Positions 16,398 to 25,335 of a stretch of DNA of 64,000 nt are shown one piece after another (positions within the stretch are counted from its first letter, which is position 1; every line of letters starts with the position of its first letter). Source of the DNA: Eubacterium sp. Lineage in GTDB: Bacteria > Bacillota > Clostridia > Lachnospirales > Lachnospiraceae. The DNA lies in contig JAFOIV010000090.1 of assembly GCA_017420535.1 (NCBI GenBank), positions 1 to 64,000 on the forward strand, in the 5' to 3' direction. A program made the translations under genes and the position numbers. Under the pieces are notes generated by a model. The model was not told where the DNA came from and searched no databases. It was given only the letters and a program-made list of their open reading frames with translations.

Positions 16398-16910
16398 ATG
16401 GGATTTACAATTAGAGAAGCAAGACTTGAAGATGCAAAAAGACTGGTGGAAATATATTCATATTATGTGGAAAATACAGCGGTATCATTTGAATATAAAG
16501 TTCCAACAGTAGAAGAATTTGAAAGACGTATTGAGACTATAAAAAAGAAATATCCATATCTTGTCTGTGAAGACGAAGGAAAAGTTGTGGGATATGCCTA
16601 CGCGGATATGTATGGAGTGAGAGAGGCGTTTAACTGGTCCGCAACCACATCCATTTATATTGATAAGGATTACCGTAGAAAGGGGATTGGCTCTTTACTT
16701 TATGACGCCCTTGAAAAGGCGGCAAAAGAAAGAGGGATCGTTAATCTTTTTGCGGTGGTTGCATATGCTGATAAAGAGGATGAGAATCTTTCCAAGGATA
16801 GCAGTAAATTTCATACCCAGTATGGCTATGAAGAAGTTGGAAGGATGAAGTCCATAGGAAAGAAATTTGATAAGTGGTATGATCTTATTTATTATCAGAA
16901 GAGACTTTAA
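16398..16910 (+). CDS. GNAT acetyltransferase, phosphinothricin-acetyltransferase-like
   Basis: 170-residue GNAT-fold N-acetyltransferase. Start at 16398 (MGFTIREARLEDAKRLVEIY) chosen because AGAGGAAA stands before it; the longer frame adds 14 unlikely residues. The acetyl-CoA loop region is IDKDYRRKGIGSLLYDALEKA. TAVSFEYKVPTVEEFERRI and the late HTQYGYEEVGRM with KFDKWYDLIYYQK match the Pat/Bar-like group, which acetylates amino-acid-like substrates such as methionine sulfoximine or phosphinothricin. The true substrate is unknown. Standalone gene with repeat-like DNA on both sides. Confidence 0.85.
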   Translation: MGFTIREARLEDAKRLVEIYSYYVENTAVSFEYKVPTVEEFERRIETIKKKYPYLVCEDEGKVVGYAYADMYGVREAFNWSATTSIYIDKDYRRKGIGSLLYDALEKAAKERGIVNLFAVVAYADKEDENLSKDSSKFHTQYGYEEVGRMKSIGKKFDKWYDLIYYQKRL

Positions 16911-16960
16911 GTTTACATAAAAGTGGACCATGGAGCCAGGGACTATGGCTCATTTTTGGA
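16911..16960. repeat. dispersed intergenic repeat, copy 1
   Basis: Matches 62432-62480 at about 32 of the first 41 positions, beginning GTTKACATAAAAGTG. Here GAGCCA (16933-16938) and TGGCTC (16946-16951) form a stem followed by ATTTTT, so this copy may terminate transcription. Confidence 0.5.
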
Positions 16961-16990
16961 CTATGGTTTATTTTTGAAAGGAGACGAACT

Positions 16991-17374
16991 ATGAATATTG
17001 AAGAGATTGCTAATAAGGCTGTTGAATTAAAGAGAAGTGGATATAACTGTGCACAGGCGGTGTCAGTAGCGCTGGCTGAGGAGACGGATCTGAGTCCGGA
17101 AAAATTAGCAAGCATTACGGCAGGTTTTGGAGCCGGAATGGGAACTATGGAAGCTACCTGTGGGGCTCTTGTGGGAGCAAATATTGTTGCAGGTCTTAAG
17201 ACTGAAGGCAAAGGGACTATGGCTCATTCAAGAAAGCTGCTTCTTAACTTTGCCGAGAGATGCGGCGCAGTTACATGTAAAGACCTTAAAGGAATAGAAA
17301 CAGGTAAGGTTCTCTGCCCATGTGACGAATGTGTAAGAAATGCAGTTCTTGCATATGCAGACGAGATAAATTAA
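16991..17374 (+). CDS. C_GCxxG_C_C-family redox protein
   Basis: 127-residue Cys-rich protein of the C_GCAxxG_C_C family. Conserved spots: YNCAQAV, GAGMG, ATCGALVGA, CGAVTCKDL and CPCDECV; seven Cys in all. The family is thought to bind a metal or act in redox chemistry and is common in anaerobes; no reaction is established. AAAGGAGACG precedes the ATG. It stands alone, 80 bases after the GNAT gene and 140 before the sigma factor. Confidence 0.85.
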   Translation: MNIEEIANKAVELKRSGYNCAQAVSVALAEETDLSPEKLASITAGFGAGMGTMEATCGALVGANIVAGLKTEGKGTMAHSRKLLLNFAERCGAVTCKDLKGIETGKVLCPCDECVRNAVLAYADEIN

Positions 17375-17514
17375 GTGCTGTAAAATAATAGACTTACAAT
17401 CAAAAAAATCTATCGGACAAAAAAATAAAAAAATATTAAAAACAAATGCAACAGATTGCGGATTATTTGCCACTATATAGTAAAGACATTTGAAAAGGGG
17501 AGTAACAAAACATT

Positions 17515-18090
17515 ATGGATAATAATATTTTGAAAGAAGAGATAAGTTTTCTTGTGCAAAGAGCAAAAAACAAAGATACTGATGCTTTTGCGAAGTTGTA
17601 CGAGATCATTTATAAAGACCTCTACAGAATGGCTTTATATACTTTGGGAAATTCGCAAGATGCAGAAAATGCAGTGAGTGATGCGGTAGTAGATGCATTT
17701 CTTGGTATCGAAAAGCTTCAGGATCCGAAGGCTTTTCGTACATGGATGTTCCGCATTCTGACTGCTAAATGTGCCCGTCAGATTTCAGAGAATGTAAAGT
17801 CCAGAAATCTCATAGGAGATATTACTGTAGAGAGAGTAACCGAAACCTTGATTTCATCAAATGATGAAATAGGCCAGGTGTTAGACAGAAGTATAGTTGA
17901 AATGGCTTTTCTAGCTCTTAATGATGAGGAAAAGCAGATTGTTACTATGACTGTATATGGCCAGATGGATTCGGGAGAGATTGCAGAATGCTTAAATATG
18001 AATAGAAATACGGTTCGTAGCATATATCATAGAGCGTTAGCAAAGATGAAGAAAAAACTTGAAGCAGGAGGGATTTCCTATGGAAGATAG
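17515..18090 (+). CDS. ECF-type sigma-70 family RNA polymerase sigma factor
   Basis: 191 residues. Region 2 spans about residues 20-85 (FAKLYEIIYKDLYRMALYTL, DAENAVSDAVVDAF, FRTWMFRI) and region 4 about 125-185 (LNDEEKQIVTMTVYG, SGEIAECLNMNRNTVRSIYHRALAKMKKKL). Regions 1 and 3 are absent, as in ECF sigma factors. AAAAGGGGAG precedes ATG. Its stop overlaps the start of the membrane beta-propeller gene by 11 bases, the usual sign of a sigma/anti-sigma pair. Regulon unknown; self-activation is likely but no matching promoter was picked out. Confidence 0.9.
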   Translation: MDNNILKEEISFLVQRAKNKDTDAFAKLYEIIYKDLYRMALYTLGNSQDAENAVSDAVVDAFLGIEKLQDPKAFRTWMFRILTAKCARQISENVKSRNLIGDITVERVTETLISSNDEIGQVLDRSIVEMAFLALNDEEKQIVTMTVYGQMDSGEIAECLNMNRNTVRSIYHRALAKMKKKLEAGGISYGR

Positions 18091-20119
18091 AGAACTTGAA
18101 AAAAGATTAAAAGATGAAAATGTAGATATTCCTGAGTCATTAAAGCCAGAGAATATGAAAACAAAACTTGATGAAGTAAAGATGAAGGCTATGGCAGGTA
18201 ACATTTCCCCATCAGAAGATGTACCTGTAATAAGTAAGAATGAGCCAAAGAAACATGGCTCTGCAAAGAAAATCTTATATACTCTTGGTTTGGCAGCTTC
18301 ATTTGCCTTGGTATTTGGCCTTGGTTATTTTGCTAATAGCAAGAAACCTACCAATGATAAGAAGAGTCCGGAACAGACTGAAACAGTTGATAAAACCGGT
18401 GAAGATGATACTAAAGAGGAGGGAATACCTCATATTTCAAATGGCTATGAGAAGAGCTATAAGGCTTTATCACGTATCAAGGATTATTACTATGGAAGAT
18501 ATGATAAAAACATCGTATTTGAAGAGACTGCAGATGAAGCAAAGAATTCTACAACAGGAGCTCTTAATAAGGGAGGCACAGATAAACTGACACCTGGTGT
18601 AACTCCTTCTTTCACAGATACAAATGAAAGAACTGAGGGAGTTCATGAGGATGATGTTATAAAGACAGATGGTAATTACATTTATGTATATAATTCCTCA
18701 AGAGAAAAGGTTGAAATCTATTCAGCAAAGAATGGAAAGACTGAACTTCAGTCAAAGATAAATCTTGTATCATTAGATAGTTATGATTCAAATATCTATG
18801 TTGCAGGGGACAGACTTATCACTATTGGCTACAGAGAAAAAGATAGTGTTTCTTCAACTGCATGGGTAGATAATAATGAAACAGTTGTAATGATCTATAA
18901 CATTAAAGACAGGACAGAGCCAAAGCTTATTGAGTCTGTTTCTCAGGACGGTTCATATTCTGAATCACGACTGGTAGATGGATATTTATATGTATTCTCC
19001 AATTATTATGTTAATACAAATGACATGGACGAAAATGATCCGGAAACATATATTCCAACTGCAGACGGCAGCCTTATTCCAGATGATGACATTTATGTAA
19101 TTGATAACTGCATCAGCCAAAGTTATACAGTTATCAAAGCTATTGATATAGAGGATGCAACAGTAGTAAGTAGGAAGGCTTTCCTTGGAGGTTCAGATCT
19201 TTGCTATGTTAGCCAGGACAATATTTATCTTATAGATTCATATTATAATTCTTCTTCATTTTCTCTTATTGATAAGTCAGGTATCGTAAGAGTAAGCTAT
19301 AAGGATGGAAAACTTAAGACAGAAGCTAAAGGAACATTTGCAGGATATGTTAAGGATCATTATTCAATAGACGAAGCAGATGGTTATGTAAGAGTTTGCT
19401 CAACATATTACAGCAATGCACAGAAAAATGCAGTTTATGTGCTTAATATGGATCTTGAAAAGGTAGGAGTATTAAAGGGAATTGCTAAAAATGAAACTAT
19501 CAAGTCCGTCAGATTTATGGGGGACACAGCCTATATGGTAACATTTAGACGTACAGACCCACTCTTTGCTGTAGATCTTTCAGATCCAGAAAATCCTGAG
19601 ATCATTGGTTATATAAAGCTTCCTGGATTCTCTGATTACTTACAGCCATACGGCGATAATCTTCTTTTAGGAGTTGGATTCTCGGCTGATGAAACAACAG
19701 GAAGAACAAGCTGCATAAAGTTATCAATGTTTGATATTTCTGATCCAACAGATATAAAAGAATTAGCAACCAAGGAACTTCTTGATTATAATCATTCAGG
19801 AGTAATCGATAATACAAAGAATTTCATGTTTGATAAGGAATCAGGACTTTTCGGAACAACCTTCTATTCAAATTATTACTACAATGAAGATGAGAAGGAT
19901 TATACCAATTATGGTATATATACTTACGATGAGAAGAAAGGATTTGAATTAAAATTAGAGGCAAAGCTTGGAGAATCGTCATCTTATGGTTATGATAATT
20001 CACCTTACTATACAAGCGTTGCTACAAGAGGCATGATAATAGGCGATTACGTTTATGTAGTAACAGCAGACGGAGCAATCCAGACTTTCGACAAAACAAC
20101 ATTTAAGCAGGTTCAGTAA
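18080..20119 (+). CDS. membrane-anchored beta-propeller protein, probable anti-sigma partner
   Basis: 679 residues from 18080, chosen because GGAGGGATTTCC stands before that ATG; it overlaps the sigma gene's end. Residues 1-70 are cytoplasmic and charged, followed by one membrane helix (LYTLGLAASFALVFGLGYFA). After a charged linker, the extracellular part begins with ERTEGVHEDDVIKTDGNYIY, the hallmark of the secreted C-terminal beta-propeller family, and continues with YLYVFSNYYV- and AYMVTFRRTDPLFAVDLSDP-type blades to the end. Position and topology fit a sensor that holds the sigma factor; the N-terminus does not show a clear zinc anti-sigma motif, so this role is inference. Confidence 0.8.
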   Translation: MEDRELEKRLKDENVDIPESLKPENMKTKLDEVKMKAMAGNISPSEDVPVISKNEPKKHGSAKKILYTLGLAASFALVFGLGYFANSKKPTNDKKSPEQTETVDKTGEDDTKEEGIPHISNGYEKSYKALSRIKDYYYGRYDKNIVFEETADEAKNSTTGALNKGGTDKLTPGVTPSFTDTNERTEGVHEDDVIKTDGNYIYVYNSSREKVEIYSAKNGKTELQSKINLVSLDSYDSNIYVAGDRLITIGYREKDSVSSTAWVDNNETVVMIYNIKDRTEPKLIESVSQDGSYSESRLVDGYLYVFSNYYVNTNDMDENDPETYIPTADGSLIPDDDIYVIDNCISQSYTVIKAIDIEDATVVSRKAFLGGSDLCYVSQDNIYLIDSYYNSSSFSLIDKSGIVRVSYKDGKLKTEAKGTFAGYVKDHYSIDEADGYVRVCSTYYSNAQKNAVYVLNMDLEKVGVLKGIAKNETIKSVRFMGDTAYMVTFRRTDPLFAVDLSDPENPEIIGYIKLPGFSDYLQPYGDNLLLGVGFSADETTGRTSCIKLSMFDISDPTDIKELATKELLDYNHSGVIDNTKNFMFDKESGLFGTTFYSNYYYNEDEKDYTNYGIYTYDEKKGFELKLEAKLGESSSYGYDNSPYYTSVATRGMIIGDYVYVVTADGAIQTFDKTTFKQVQ

Positions 20120-20130
20120 CCTTAAAGATC

Positions 20131-20175
20131 ACTCTCCCAAAGGGCTAAAATCAGAGCCCTTAGGGGGAGTTTTTT
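20131..20175 (+). terminator. intrinsic terminator of the sigma/propeller operon
   Basis: ACTCTCCCAAAGGGCT pairs with AGCCCTTAGGGGGAGT, followed by TTTTTTAG. Confidence 0.85.
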
Positions 20176-20241
20176 AGTGCATTTTTACCAATAAAATGAT
20201 AAGATACATGTATCAGGAATGAAAATTTGAGGAGGGTTATT

Positions 20242-21735
20242 ATGGATAAGGATATTGCCGGAATTAAGCCGGGTTATGGCCTGGGGAGACAGATGATGTA
20301 TGGCATGGCCGAGTTTTTTAATGGCGGTGCATTTGTTATCATTGGAACCTATTTTACAGTGTTTCTTTCTAATGCTTTTGGTATGCCTACTGCACTAGCT
20401 GGAAGTATTCCACTGGTAGGAAAAATATGGGATGCCATAACTGATCCTATCATGGGAAATATCACCGACAGGACAAGATCAAAATTCGGTCCGAAGAGAT
20501 TCTATATGCTGATCGGAGCCATCCTTTCGGCTATCACCTTTGTCCTTCTTTGGACAGCAATACCAACTAAGAATATGACAGCACTTTATATCTACTACTT
20601 ATTTATGTTCTGCCTTTTTTCGACAGGATTTACTGTGCTGGTGGTGCCATATAACGGACTTCTGCCTGATATGATGGACGATTATAAATTAAGATCAAAA
20701 TTCTCAAATGTAAGAATGATCTGGTCTACACTGGGTTCTATGGCAGCGGGCATTGTTCCGACTCTTTGCATTAAAGAAACCAATAATAAAATGCAGTATT
20801 TTGAAGTTGCAATTCTTTTTGGATTTTTATTCTTTATAACTTCTATTGTTACTTTCCTTGGAACCTGGGAAAAGCAGAAAGAACCGGTAAATTCCAGCAC
20901 AAGAGATGCTTTTGAACAGGCAATAAGTGTGTTTAAGAACCGAACCTTTAGACTTTTTATAGGAATCTATCTTACAGGCCAGTGTGCTACTGATTTTGTA
21001 TCAGGTATGGCAGTTTATTATGTAACAGAAGTTTTAAATGGATATCAGAACAATTATTTTGTTTACCTTATGGGGGTTCTTCTTATTACTCAGCTGGTGG
21101 GTATGCTTATATGGGGACCTGTTATGGCCCGTACTTCTAAGAGAACTACCATCCTCATTGGTGCACCTGTAAGACTTATTGGTACTTTGGGACTTTTATT
21201 CTTTTCTTATGAAGGGGCAAGCATTGTCATAGTCCTTATTCTTACAGGACTTATAGGAATAGGAAATGCTGCCACACTTACCAGTATTTTTGCTATAATG
21301 GCAGATATGGCGGATGTGGATCTGCTTATTACATCTATATCAAGACCGGGAACAGTATCCGGAATGGCAACATTTGCAAGAAAGGTATCTGCGGGAGTAT
21401 CTGTTGGTGTAATAGGAATCCTCCTGGGAGCTGTAGGTTATGATTCAGGTCTTGCCAATGCGGGCGTAAGACAGTCATTAGCAACAGCTAAGGGAATAGG
21501 ACTGATATATGTTATAGCGCCGGCGGTACTGATAGTGGTATTATTTTTCCTGGGATATATATTCCCACTCACAGCCAAGGAATTTGCAGTGATAAAGACT
21601 GAGATCCTTAGAAGACAAGGGGAAGAGACTTCTGTAGCAACAGATGAAGAAAAACATATATGTGAGAAGGTAACCGGATTTAGTTATGATAAACTTTGGA
21701 ATAAAGACAATGCCAAAGTTTTTGGAAATAAATAG
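20242..21735 (+). CDS. GPH-family sugar:cation symporter (MFS)
   Basis: 497-residue 12-helix transporter of the glycoside-pentoside-hexuronide:cation symporter family (MelB/XylP type), importing a glycoside or pentoside with Na+ or H+. Typical N-terminal blocks: YGMAEFFNGGAFVIIGTYFT, VGKIWDAITDPIMGNITDRTRSKFGPKR, and the 10/11 region with DMADVDLLITSISRPGTVSGM. Start at 20242 because GAGGAGGG stands before it. The C-terminus is a 45-residue charged tail. It sits directly before a GDPD and a lipase-like gene with tight spacing, so lipid-head-group glycosides are as plausible as plant sugars; substrate unresolved. Confidence 0.85.
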   Translation: MDKDIAGIKPGYGLGRQMMYGMAEFFNGGAFVIIGTYFTVFLSNAFGMPTALAGSIPLVGKIWDAITDPIMGNITDRTRSKFGPKRFYMLIGAILSAITFVLLWTAIPTKNMTALYIYYLFMFCLFSTGFTVLVVPYNGLLPDMMDDYKLRSKFSNVRMIWSTLGSMAAGIVPTLCIKETNNKMQYFEVAILFGFLFFITSIVTFLGTWEKQKEPVNSSTRDAFEQAISVFKNRTFRLFIGIYLTGQCATDFVSGMAVYYVTEVLNGYQNNYFVYLMGVLLITQLVGMLIWGPVMARTSKRTTILIGAPVRLIGTLGLLFFSYEGASIVIVLILTGLIGIGNAATLTSIFAIMADMADVDLLITSISRPGTVSGMATFARKVSAGVSVGVIGILLGAVGYDSGLANAGVRQSLATAKGIGLIYVIAPAVLIVVLFFLGYIFPLTAKEFAVIKTEILRRQGEETSVATDEEKHICEKVTGFSYDKLWNKDNAKVFGNK

Positions 21736-21751
21736 AAAGAAGGATATTGAT

Positions 21752-22483
21752 ATGAAAAAGCCTTTAGTTTGGGCACACAGAGGTGCCAGTGGATATGCAC
21801 CGGAGAATACACTTCCGGCTTTTAAGATGGCGGCGGATATGAAGGCGGATGGAGTTGAGCTGGATGTTCAGCTTACTAAAGATGGCGAGATCGTTGTATG
21901 TCACGATGAAACCATTGATAGAACAAGTAATAACAAGGGACTTATTATGAATTATACCCTTGAGGAATTAAAAAAGATGGATTTTTCCTATGGAAATGAA
22001 GCTTACGAGGACACTAAAATTCCTCTTATGAGTGAAGTTTTCGAACTCCTTAAGGATACTGGACTTACTATAAATATAGAGTTAAAGACAGGAATCATTT
22101 TCTATGATATTGAAGAAAAGATTGTGGAGATGACTCATAAATATGGCTTTAATGACAGAGTTATCTATTCTTCTTTTAACCATAGTTCGGTTTTAAAGAT
22201 CAAAGAGATAGATTCCACTGCCCGTACAGGATTTCTCTATGCAGACGGTCCTATAGATATGCCGGGATATGGAGCGCGTTACAAGGTTGATGCTCTTCAT
22301 CCAGCAGGATATAATCTTAGATTCCCTAATTTTATGGAGGAATGCAGGGAGAAAAATCTTGATGTAAATGTTTGGACTATCAATAAAGAATGTGATATAA
22401 AGGAGTGCATTACAAGGGGAGTAAATGCTATTATCACTAATTATCCAGAGAAGGCGAGAAAGATCATAGATGGAACAGTTTAA
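21752..22483 (+). CDS. glycerophosphodiester phosphodiesterase
   Basis: 243-residue GDPD. Cleaves glycerophosphodiesters into glycerol-3-phosphate and an alcohol. Motifs: HRGASGYAPENTLPAF, ELDVQLTKDGEIVVCHDETIDRT (both catalytic His and the metal-binding Glu/Asp), and NIELKT. No signal peptide, so cytoplasmic. I start at 21752 because GAAAGAAGGA lies just before it and the HRG motif then falls at residue ~9; the longer frame overlaps the transporter. Overlaps the next gene by 14 bases: translational coupling with the lysophospholipase-like gene suggests a lipid-breakdown unit (deacylation, then diester cleavage). Confidence 0.9.
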   Translation: MKKPLVWAHRGASGYAPENTLPAFKMAADMKADGVELDVQLTKDGEIVVCHDETIDRTSNNKGLIMNYTLEELKKMDFSYGNEAYEDTKIPLMSEVFELLKDTGLTINIELKTGIIFYDIEEKIVEMTHKYGFNDRVIYSSFNHSSVLKIKEIDSTARTGFLYADGPIDMPGYGARYKVDALHPAGYNLRFPNFMEECREKNLDVNVWTINKECDIKECITRGVNAIITNYPEKARKIIDGTV

Positions 22484-23486
22484 GGTTATAAAGGAAAATG
22501 ATTTAGAATTAAAGGAATACCTGCCAAATGGTATCAAGATCTACTCTGAAAGCGAATTCCTTGACAGAATGGCTACAGAGAATAAGTTCTGGAGAGATAC
22601 CTTTGTAAAAGGGGGATATTTTAACAGCTTTAATAAAGCAAAGATAAGATTTTATTATGCTATCCCAAAGGAAGCAAAGAAGGTAGTCGTAATAGTACAT
22701 GGCTTCTGTGAATTCTGGGGGAAATATCATGAACTTGCGGAATATCTTTATAAGGGAGGATATGGCTTCTTCTTTTTAGAACAAAGAGGTCATGGACTTT
22801 CTGAAAGAGAAGTTAAAGATATAGATACGGTCCATATTAATAATTTCCTGGATTATGTAAGGGACTTAAAGAGATTTATGGACAAGGTAGTTATTCCTAA
22901 ATCAGAGGGAAGGGAAGCGGTGCTTTTCGCTCATTCCATGGGTGGCGCAGTAAGTACCCTGTTTATGGAGAAGTATCCGGATTATTTTAAGAAGGCAATC
23001 CTTTCTTCGCCGATGATGAAACTTAGAACAGGAAAGATACCGAAAGCTGCAATTGATGCTCTCAGTGTTTATGTTAAAGTTACAAAGAAGCAGGAAGAGT
23101 TAGCTTTCAATCAGTCTCATTTTGACCCTACTCCTATATTTGAAAAGAGTTCTACTTTATCAAGGCCGAGATATGATTATCTCTTTGATCAAAGACTTCT
23201 CGATGATCATTATAAGACCTATGGCGGAACATATAAGTGGGAGATCGAAAGTATCAAGGCTGGCAGGATGCTTCTTAAATATCTGCCAAGGATAAAGACT
23301 GAGGTTGTTATATTTCAGGCGGGAAAAGATCACCTGGTTGATGTGGAAGGATATACAGACACGGTTTTAAAGAATCTAAAGGGAGTAAGGATATATAGAT
23401 ATGAAGACTCAAAACATGAAGTCTTTAATTCAACTCCTAAGATAATATATGACTTCTATAAGAGATTCTTTGAGGAACTTAACTAA
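22470..23486 (+). CDS. alpha/beta hydrolase, lysophospholipase / monoacylglycerol lipase type
   Basis: 338-residue cytoplasmic serine hydrolase. VIVHGFCEFWGKYHELAEYL, LEQRGHGLS, nucleophile motif AHSMGGAVS, Asp in FQAGKDHLVD and His in DSKHEVFN give the full triad and match the Hydrolase_4 (PldB-like) group. It has a charged, lid-like insert between the nucleophile and Asp. Its start overlaps the GDPD gene end by 14 bases. Together they could turn lysophospholipids into glycerol-3-phosphate, though substrate range is untested. Confidence 0.85.
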   Translation: MEQFKVIKENDLELKEYLPNGIKIYSESEFLDRMATENKFWRDTFVKGGYFNSFNKAKIRFYYAIPKEAKKVVVIVHGFCEFWGKYHELAEYLYKGGYGFFFLEQRGHGLSEREVKDIDTVHINNFLDYVRDLKRFMDKVVIPKSEGREAVLFAHSMGGAVSTLFMEKYPDYFKKAILSSPMMKLRTGKIPKAAIDALSVYVKVTKKQEELAFNQSHFDPTPIFEKSSTLSRPRYDYLFDQRLLDDHYKTYGGTYKWEIESIKAGRMLLKYLPRIKTEVVIFQAGKDHLVDVEGYTDTVLKNLKGVRIYRYEDSKHEVFNSTPKIIYDFYKRFFEELN

Positions 23487-23552
23487 AAATATTGCTTTAA
23501 ATACGTTTTTAGGATAAACTTAAACGTGAATGTATCCAGGGAGGATTTTAAA

Positions 23553-24539
23553 ATGAATTTTAAAAGATGGTGGAATAGACTTCATCATATTTATAAAATA
23601 GTTTTCGTTGTTGCATGTGTATGCGTATTTTCAATTTTCATGCTTTTAATAATAAATGCTACCGGCCATGGGGCATCTAAAGATGATAAGGTTAAGGCTT
23701 CGGCAACGGAAGAAAAGACAGAAGAAGCTTCTGTTACAGAGGAAGTTACTACTGAAAAGCCAGCCACTGTAGATGTATTACTTGCCAGCAGTACAGATTC
23801 AGAGCTGATCAAGAAAGTAAATTCTCGTTCAAGTGAACTTGAATGGATCAAGAATAATAGCAGTATGTTCCCAGAAGGCACTTATGAAAGAGCTTCCAAT
23901 AATCCTGAGTTTATAGCATTTTTATATGAATATGGAACAACTAATAATCCTGGAACTTCAGACACAACTCTTAGGGAAGATGATTATGATCCATATAATA
24001 ATATAAGACTTTATCAGTGGGATAAGAGATGGGGATATAAGCCATATGGCGATCCTAATAATAAAACAGATATTATCGGAATAAAGGGAAGTGCTCCAAC
24101 AGCTCTTTCTATGGCGATAATCGATCTTTCAGCTGACACTTCAGTTACACCTGATGTTATAGCCAAGTATATAGTCAGTGAGAAGGGTTACAATCAGTTC
24201 CTTGGAACAGACATTACAATGATCGAAGGGGTTTCTCTTAATTATGGACTTTCCTGCGAAACATTAGAAGTATCAGACAAGGTGTTTAAAGAAGCTCTTG
24301 GTGCTGGAAAGGACATCATCCTTAGACTTGGAGATGGAAATAATACAGATGGCGGTCATTTCGTCATCATTACAAGTGTAAATGAAGAAAATAATGAGAA
24401 TTATTATACTATCCATGATCCATATAGTCAGGCTAACAGCATGAAACAATGGAAGTTTAAGGAATTTTCACAGAGTATAACAGGCAGCTGGGCTATATCT
24501 AAAACTCAAGGAAACTCTGAGAGTAGTACAGAGGAGTAA
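23553..24539 (+). CDS. membrane-anchored C39-like protein with Ser at the Cys position
   Basis: 328 residues; start at 23553 with AGGGAGGA before it. One N-terminal membrane helix (about residues 13-37), a Thr/Glu/Val-rich linker, then a C39_2-like domain from ~residue 145: LYQWDKRWGYKPYG, the nucleophile region GSAPTALSMAI, and the His region GGHFVIITSVN with YTIHDPYSQ. In active members the nucleophile segment reads GCGPT; here residue 180 is Ser and the next Gly is Ala. So the His and Asp are kept but the Cys is lost. It is extracellular by topology. It may be a binding protein or an unusual Ser enzyme. Confidence 0.75.
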   Translation: MNFKRWWNRLHHIYKIVFVVACVCVFSIFMLLIINATGHGASKDDKVKASATEEKTEEASVTEEVTTEKPATVDVLLASSTDSELIKKVNSRSSELEWIKNNSSMFPEGTYERASNNPEFIAFLYEYGTTNNPGTSDTTLREDDYDPYNNIRLYQWDKRWGYKPYGDPNNKTDIIGIKGSAPTALSMAIIDLSADTSVTPDVIAKYIVSEKGYNQFLGTDITMIEGVSLNYGLSCETLEVSDKVFKEALGAGKDIILRLGDGNNTDGGHFVIITSVNEENNENYYTIHDPYSQANSMKQWKFKEFSQSITGSWAISKTQGNSESSTEE

Positions 24540-24667
24540 AAATGATGTATAACACAGTATTACGAAGAAAATCTTTGTTAATATTGTGCAAAATGATTCC
24601 TAAATACATTCAAATTCGATCTTTTATAGTGAAAAAAAGAGAAAATTATTGATTTTCTTGAAAAAAG

Positions 24668-24696
24668 TTGAAATTACGTTTAGAATCTGATACATA
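24668..24696 (+). promoter_or_regulatory. candidate promoter for the Lys/Ala/Pro-rich protein
   Basis: TTGAAA, 17-base spacer, TACATA. The 215-base gap 24540-24754 holds nothing else recognised. Confidence 0.4.
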
Positions 24697-24754
24697 AAAG
24701 ACTATTTAATTTTTACAGCGTGGGTAACAGTATTTTTTTTGGAGGAATGGTAAA

Positions 24755-25252
24755 ATGGCAGTTAAAAAGACTAGTGTAGACGATCTTGCTAAGAAGGTTG
24801 CAGCAGCAACAGCACCTAAGGCTGAAGCTAAGAAGCTTGCTGATCCAAAGGTAGAGAAAAAGGTGGAAGTTAAGGCAGAGGCTCCAAAGGCTGAAGTAAA
24901 GAAAGCTCCAGCAAAGAAAGAAGCTCCAGCAAAGAAGGAAACAGCTAAGGCTGAGAAGAAGCCAGCAGCAAAGAAGGCAGCTCCAGCAAAGAAGGAAGCA
25001 GCTAAGGCTGAGAAGAAGCCAGCAGCTAAGAAGGCAGCTCCAGCAAAGAAAGCAGCAGCTAAGAAGGCTGAGCCAAAGGTTGAATTACACATTCAGTATC
25101 AGGGTGGAGATGTTAACATGAGCGATATCGAGGCAAGAGTAATTGAAGACCTCGGTGGAAAGAAGCCAACTCAGCTTAATATTTATTATCAGCCAGAAAA
25201 TGGTATGGTATATTACACAGCAAATGATGTTAAGGGAGAAATCCATTATTAA
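24755..25252 (+). CDS. Lys/Ala/Pro-rich protein with C-terminal DUF6465-like domain
   Basis: 165 residues. The first ~110 are low-complexity AAPAKK/AEKKPAAKKA repeats, resembling histone H1-like tails, and would bind nucleic acid or other polyanions. The last ~58 residues (ELHIQYQGGDVNMSDIEARV, PTQLNIYYQPENGMVYYT) form a small beta domain that I associate with DUF6465, a clostridial family of unknown function. GGAGGAATGG precedes ATG, and a strong terminator follows, so it is a single-gene unit, likely well expressed. A nucleoid-associated role is possible but not shown. Confidence 0.75.
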   Translation: MAVKKTSVDDLAKKVAAATAPKAEAKKLADPKVEKKVEVKAEAPKAEVKKAPAKKEAPAKKETAKAEKKPAAKKAAPAKKEAAKAEKKPAAKKAAPAKKAAAKKAEPKVELHIQYQGGDVNMSDIEARVIEDLGGKKPTQLNIYYQPENGMVYYTANDVKGEIHY

Positions 25253-25264
25253 TTAATAAAAATA

Positions 25265-25294
25265 AACCCAGGTGCATGACACCTGGGTTTTTTT
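25265..25294 (+). terminator. intrinsic terminator
   Basis: AACCCAGGTG and CACCTGGGTT around CATGA, then six T. Confidence 0.9.
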
Positions 25295-25335
25295 ATGGGT
25301 GCGCCCTGAGGCGCTGATCTATATTGGCTTTAGTT

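Noticed and set aside
24706-25092. Ala/Phe-rich antisense frame opposite the Lys/Ala/Pro-rich gene
   Set aside because: Mirror of AAG/GCA-rich codons on the + strand; no ribosome site.
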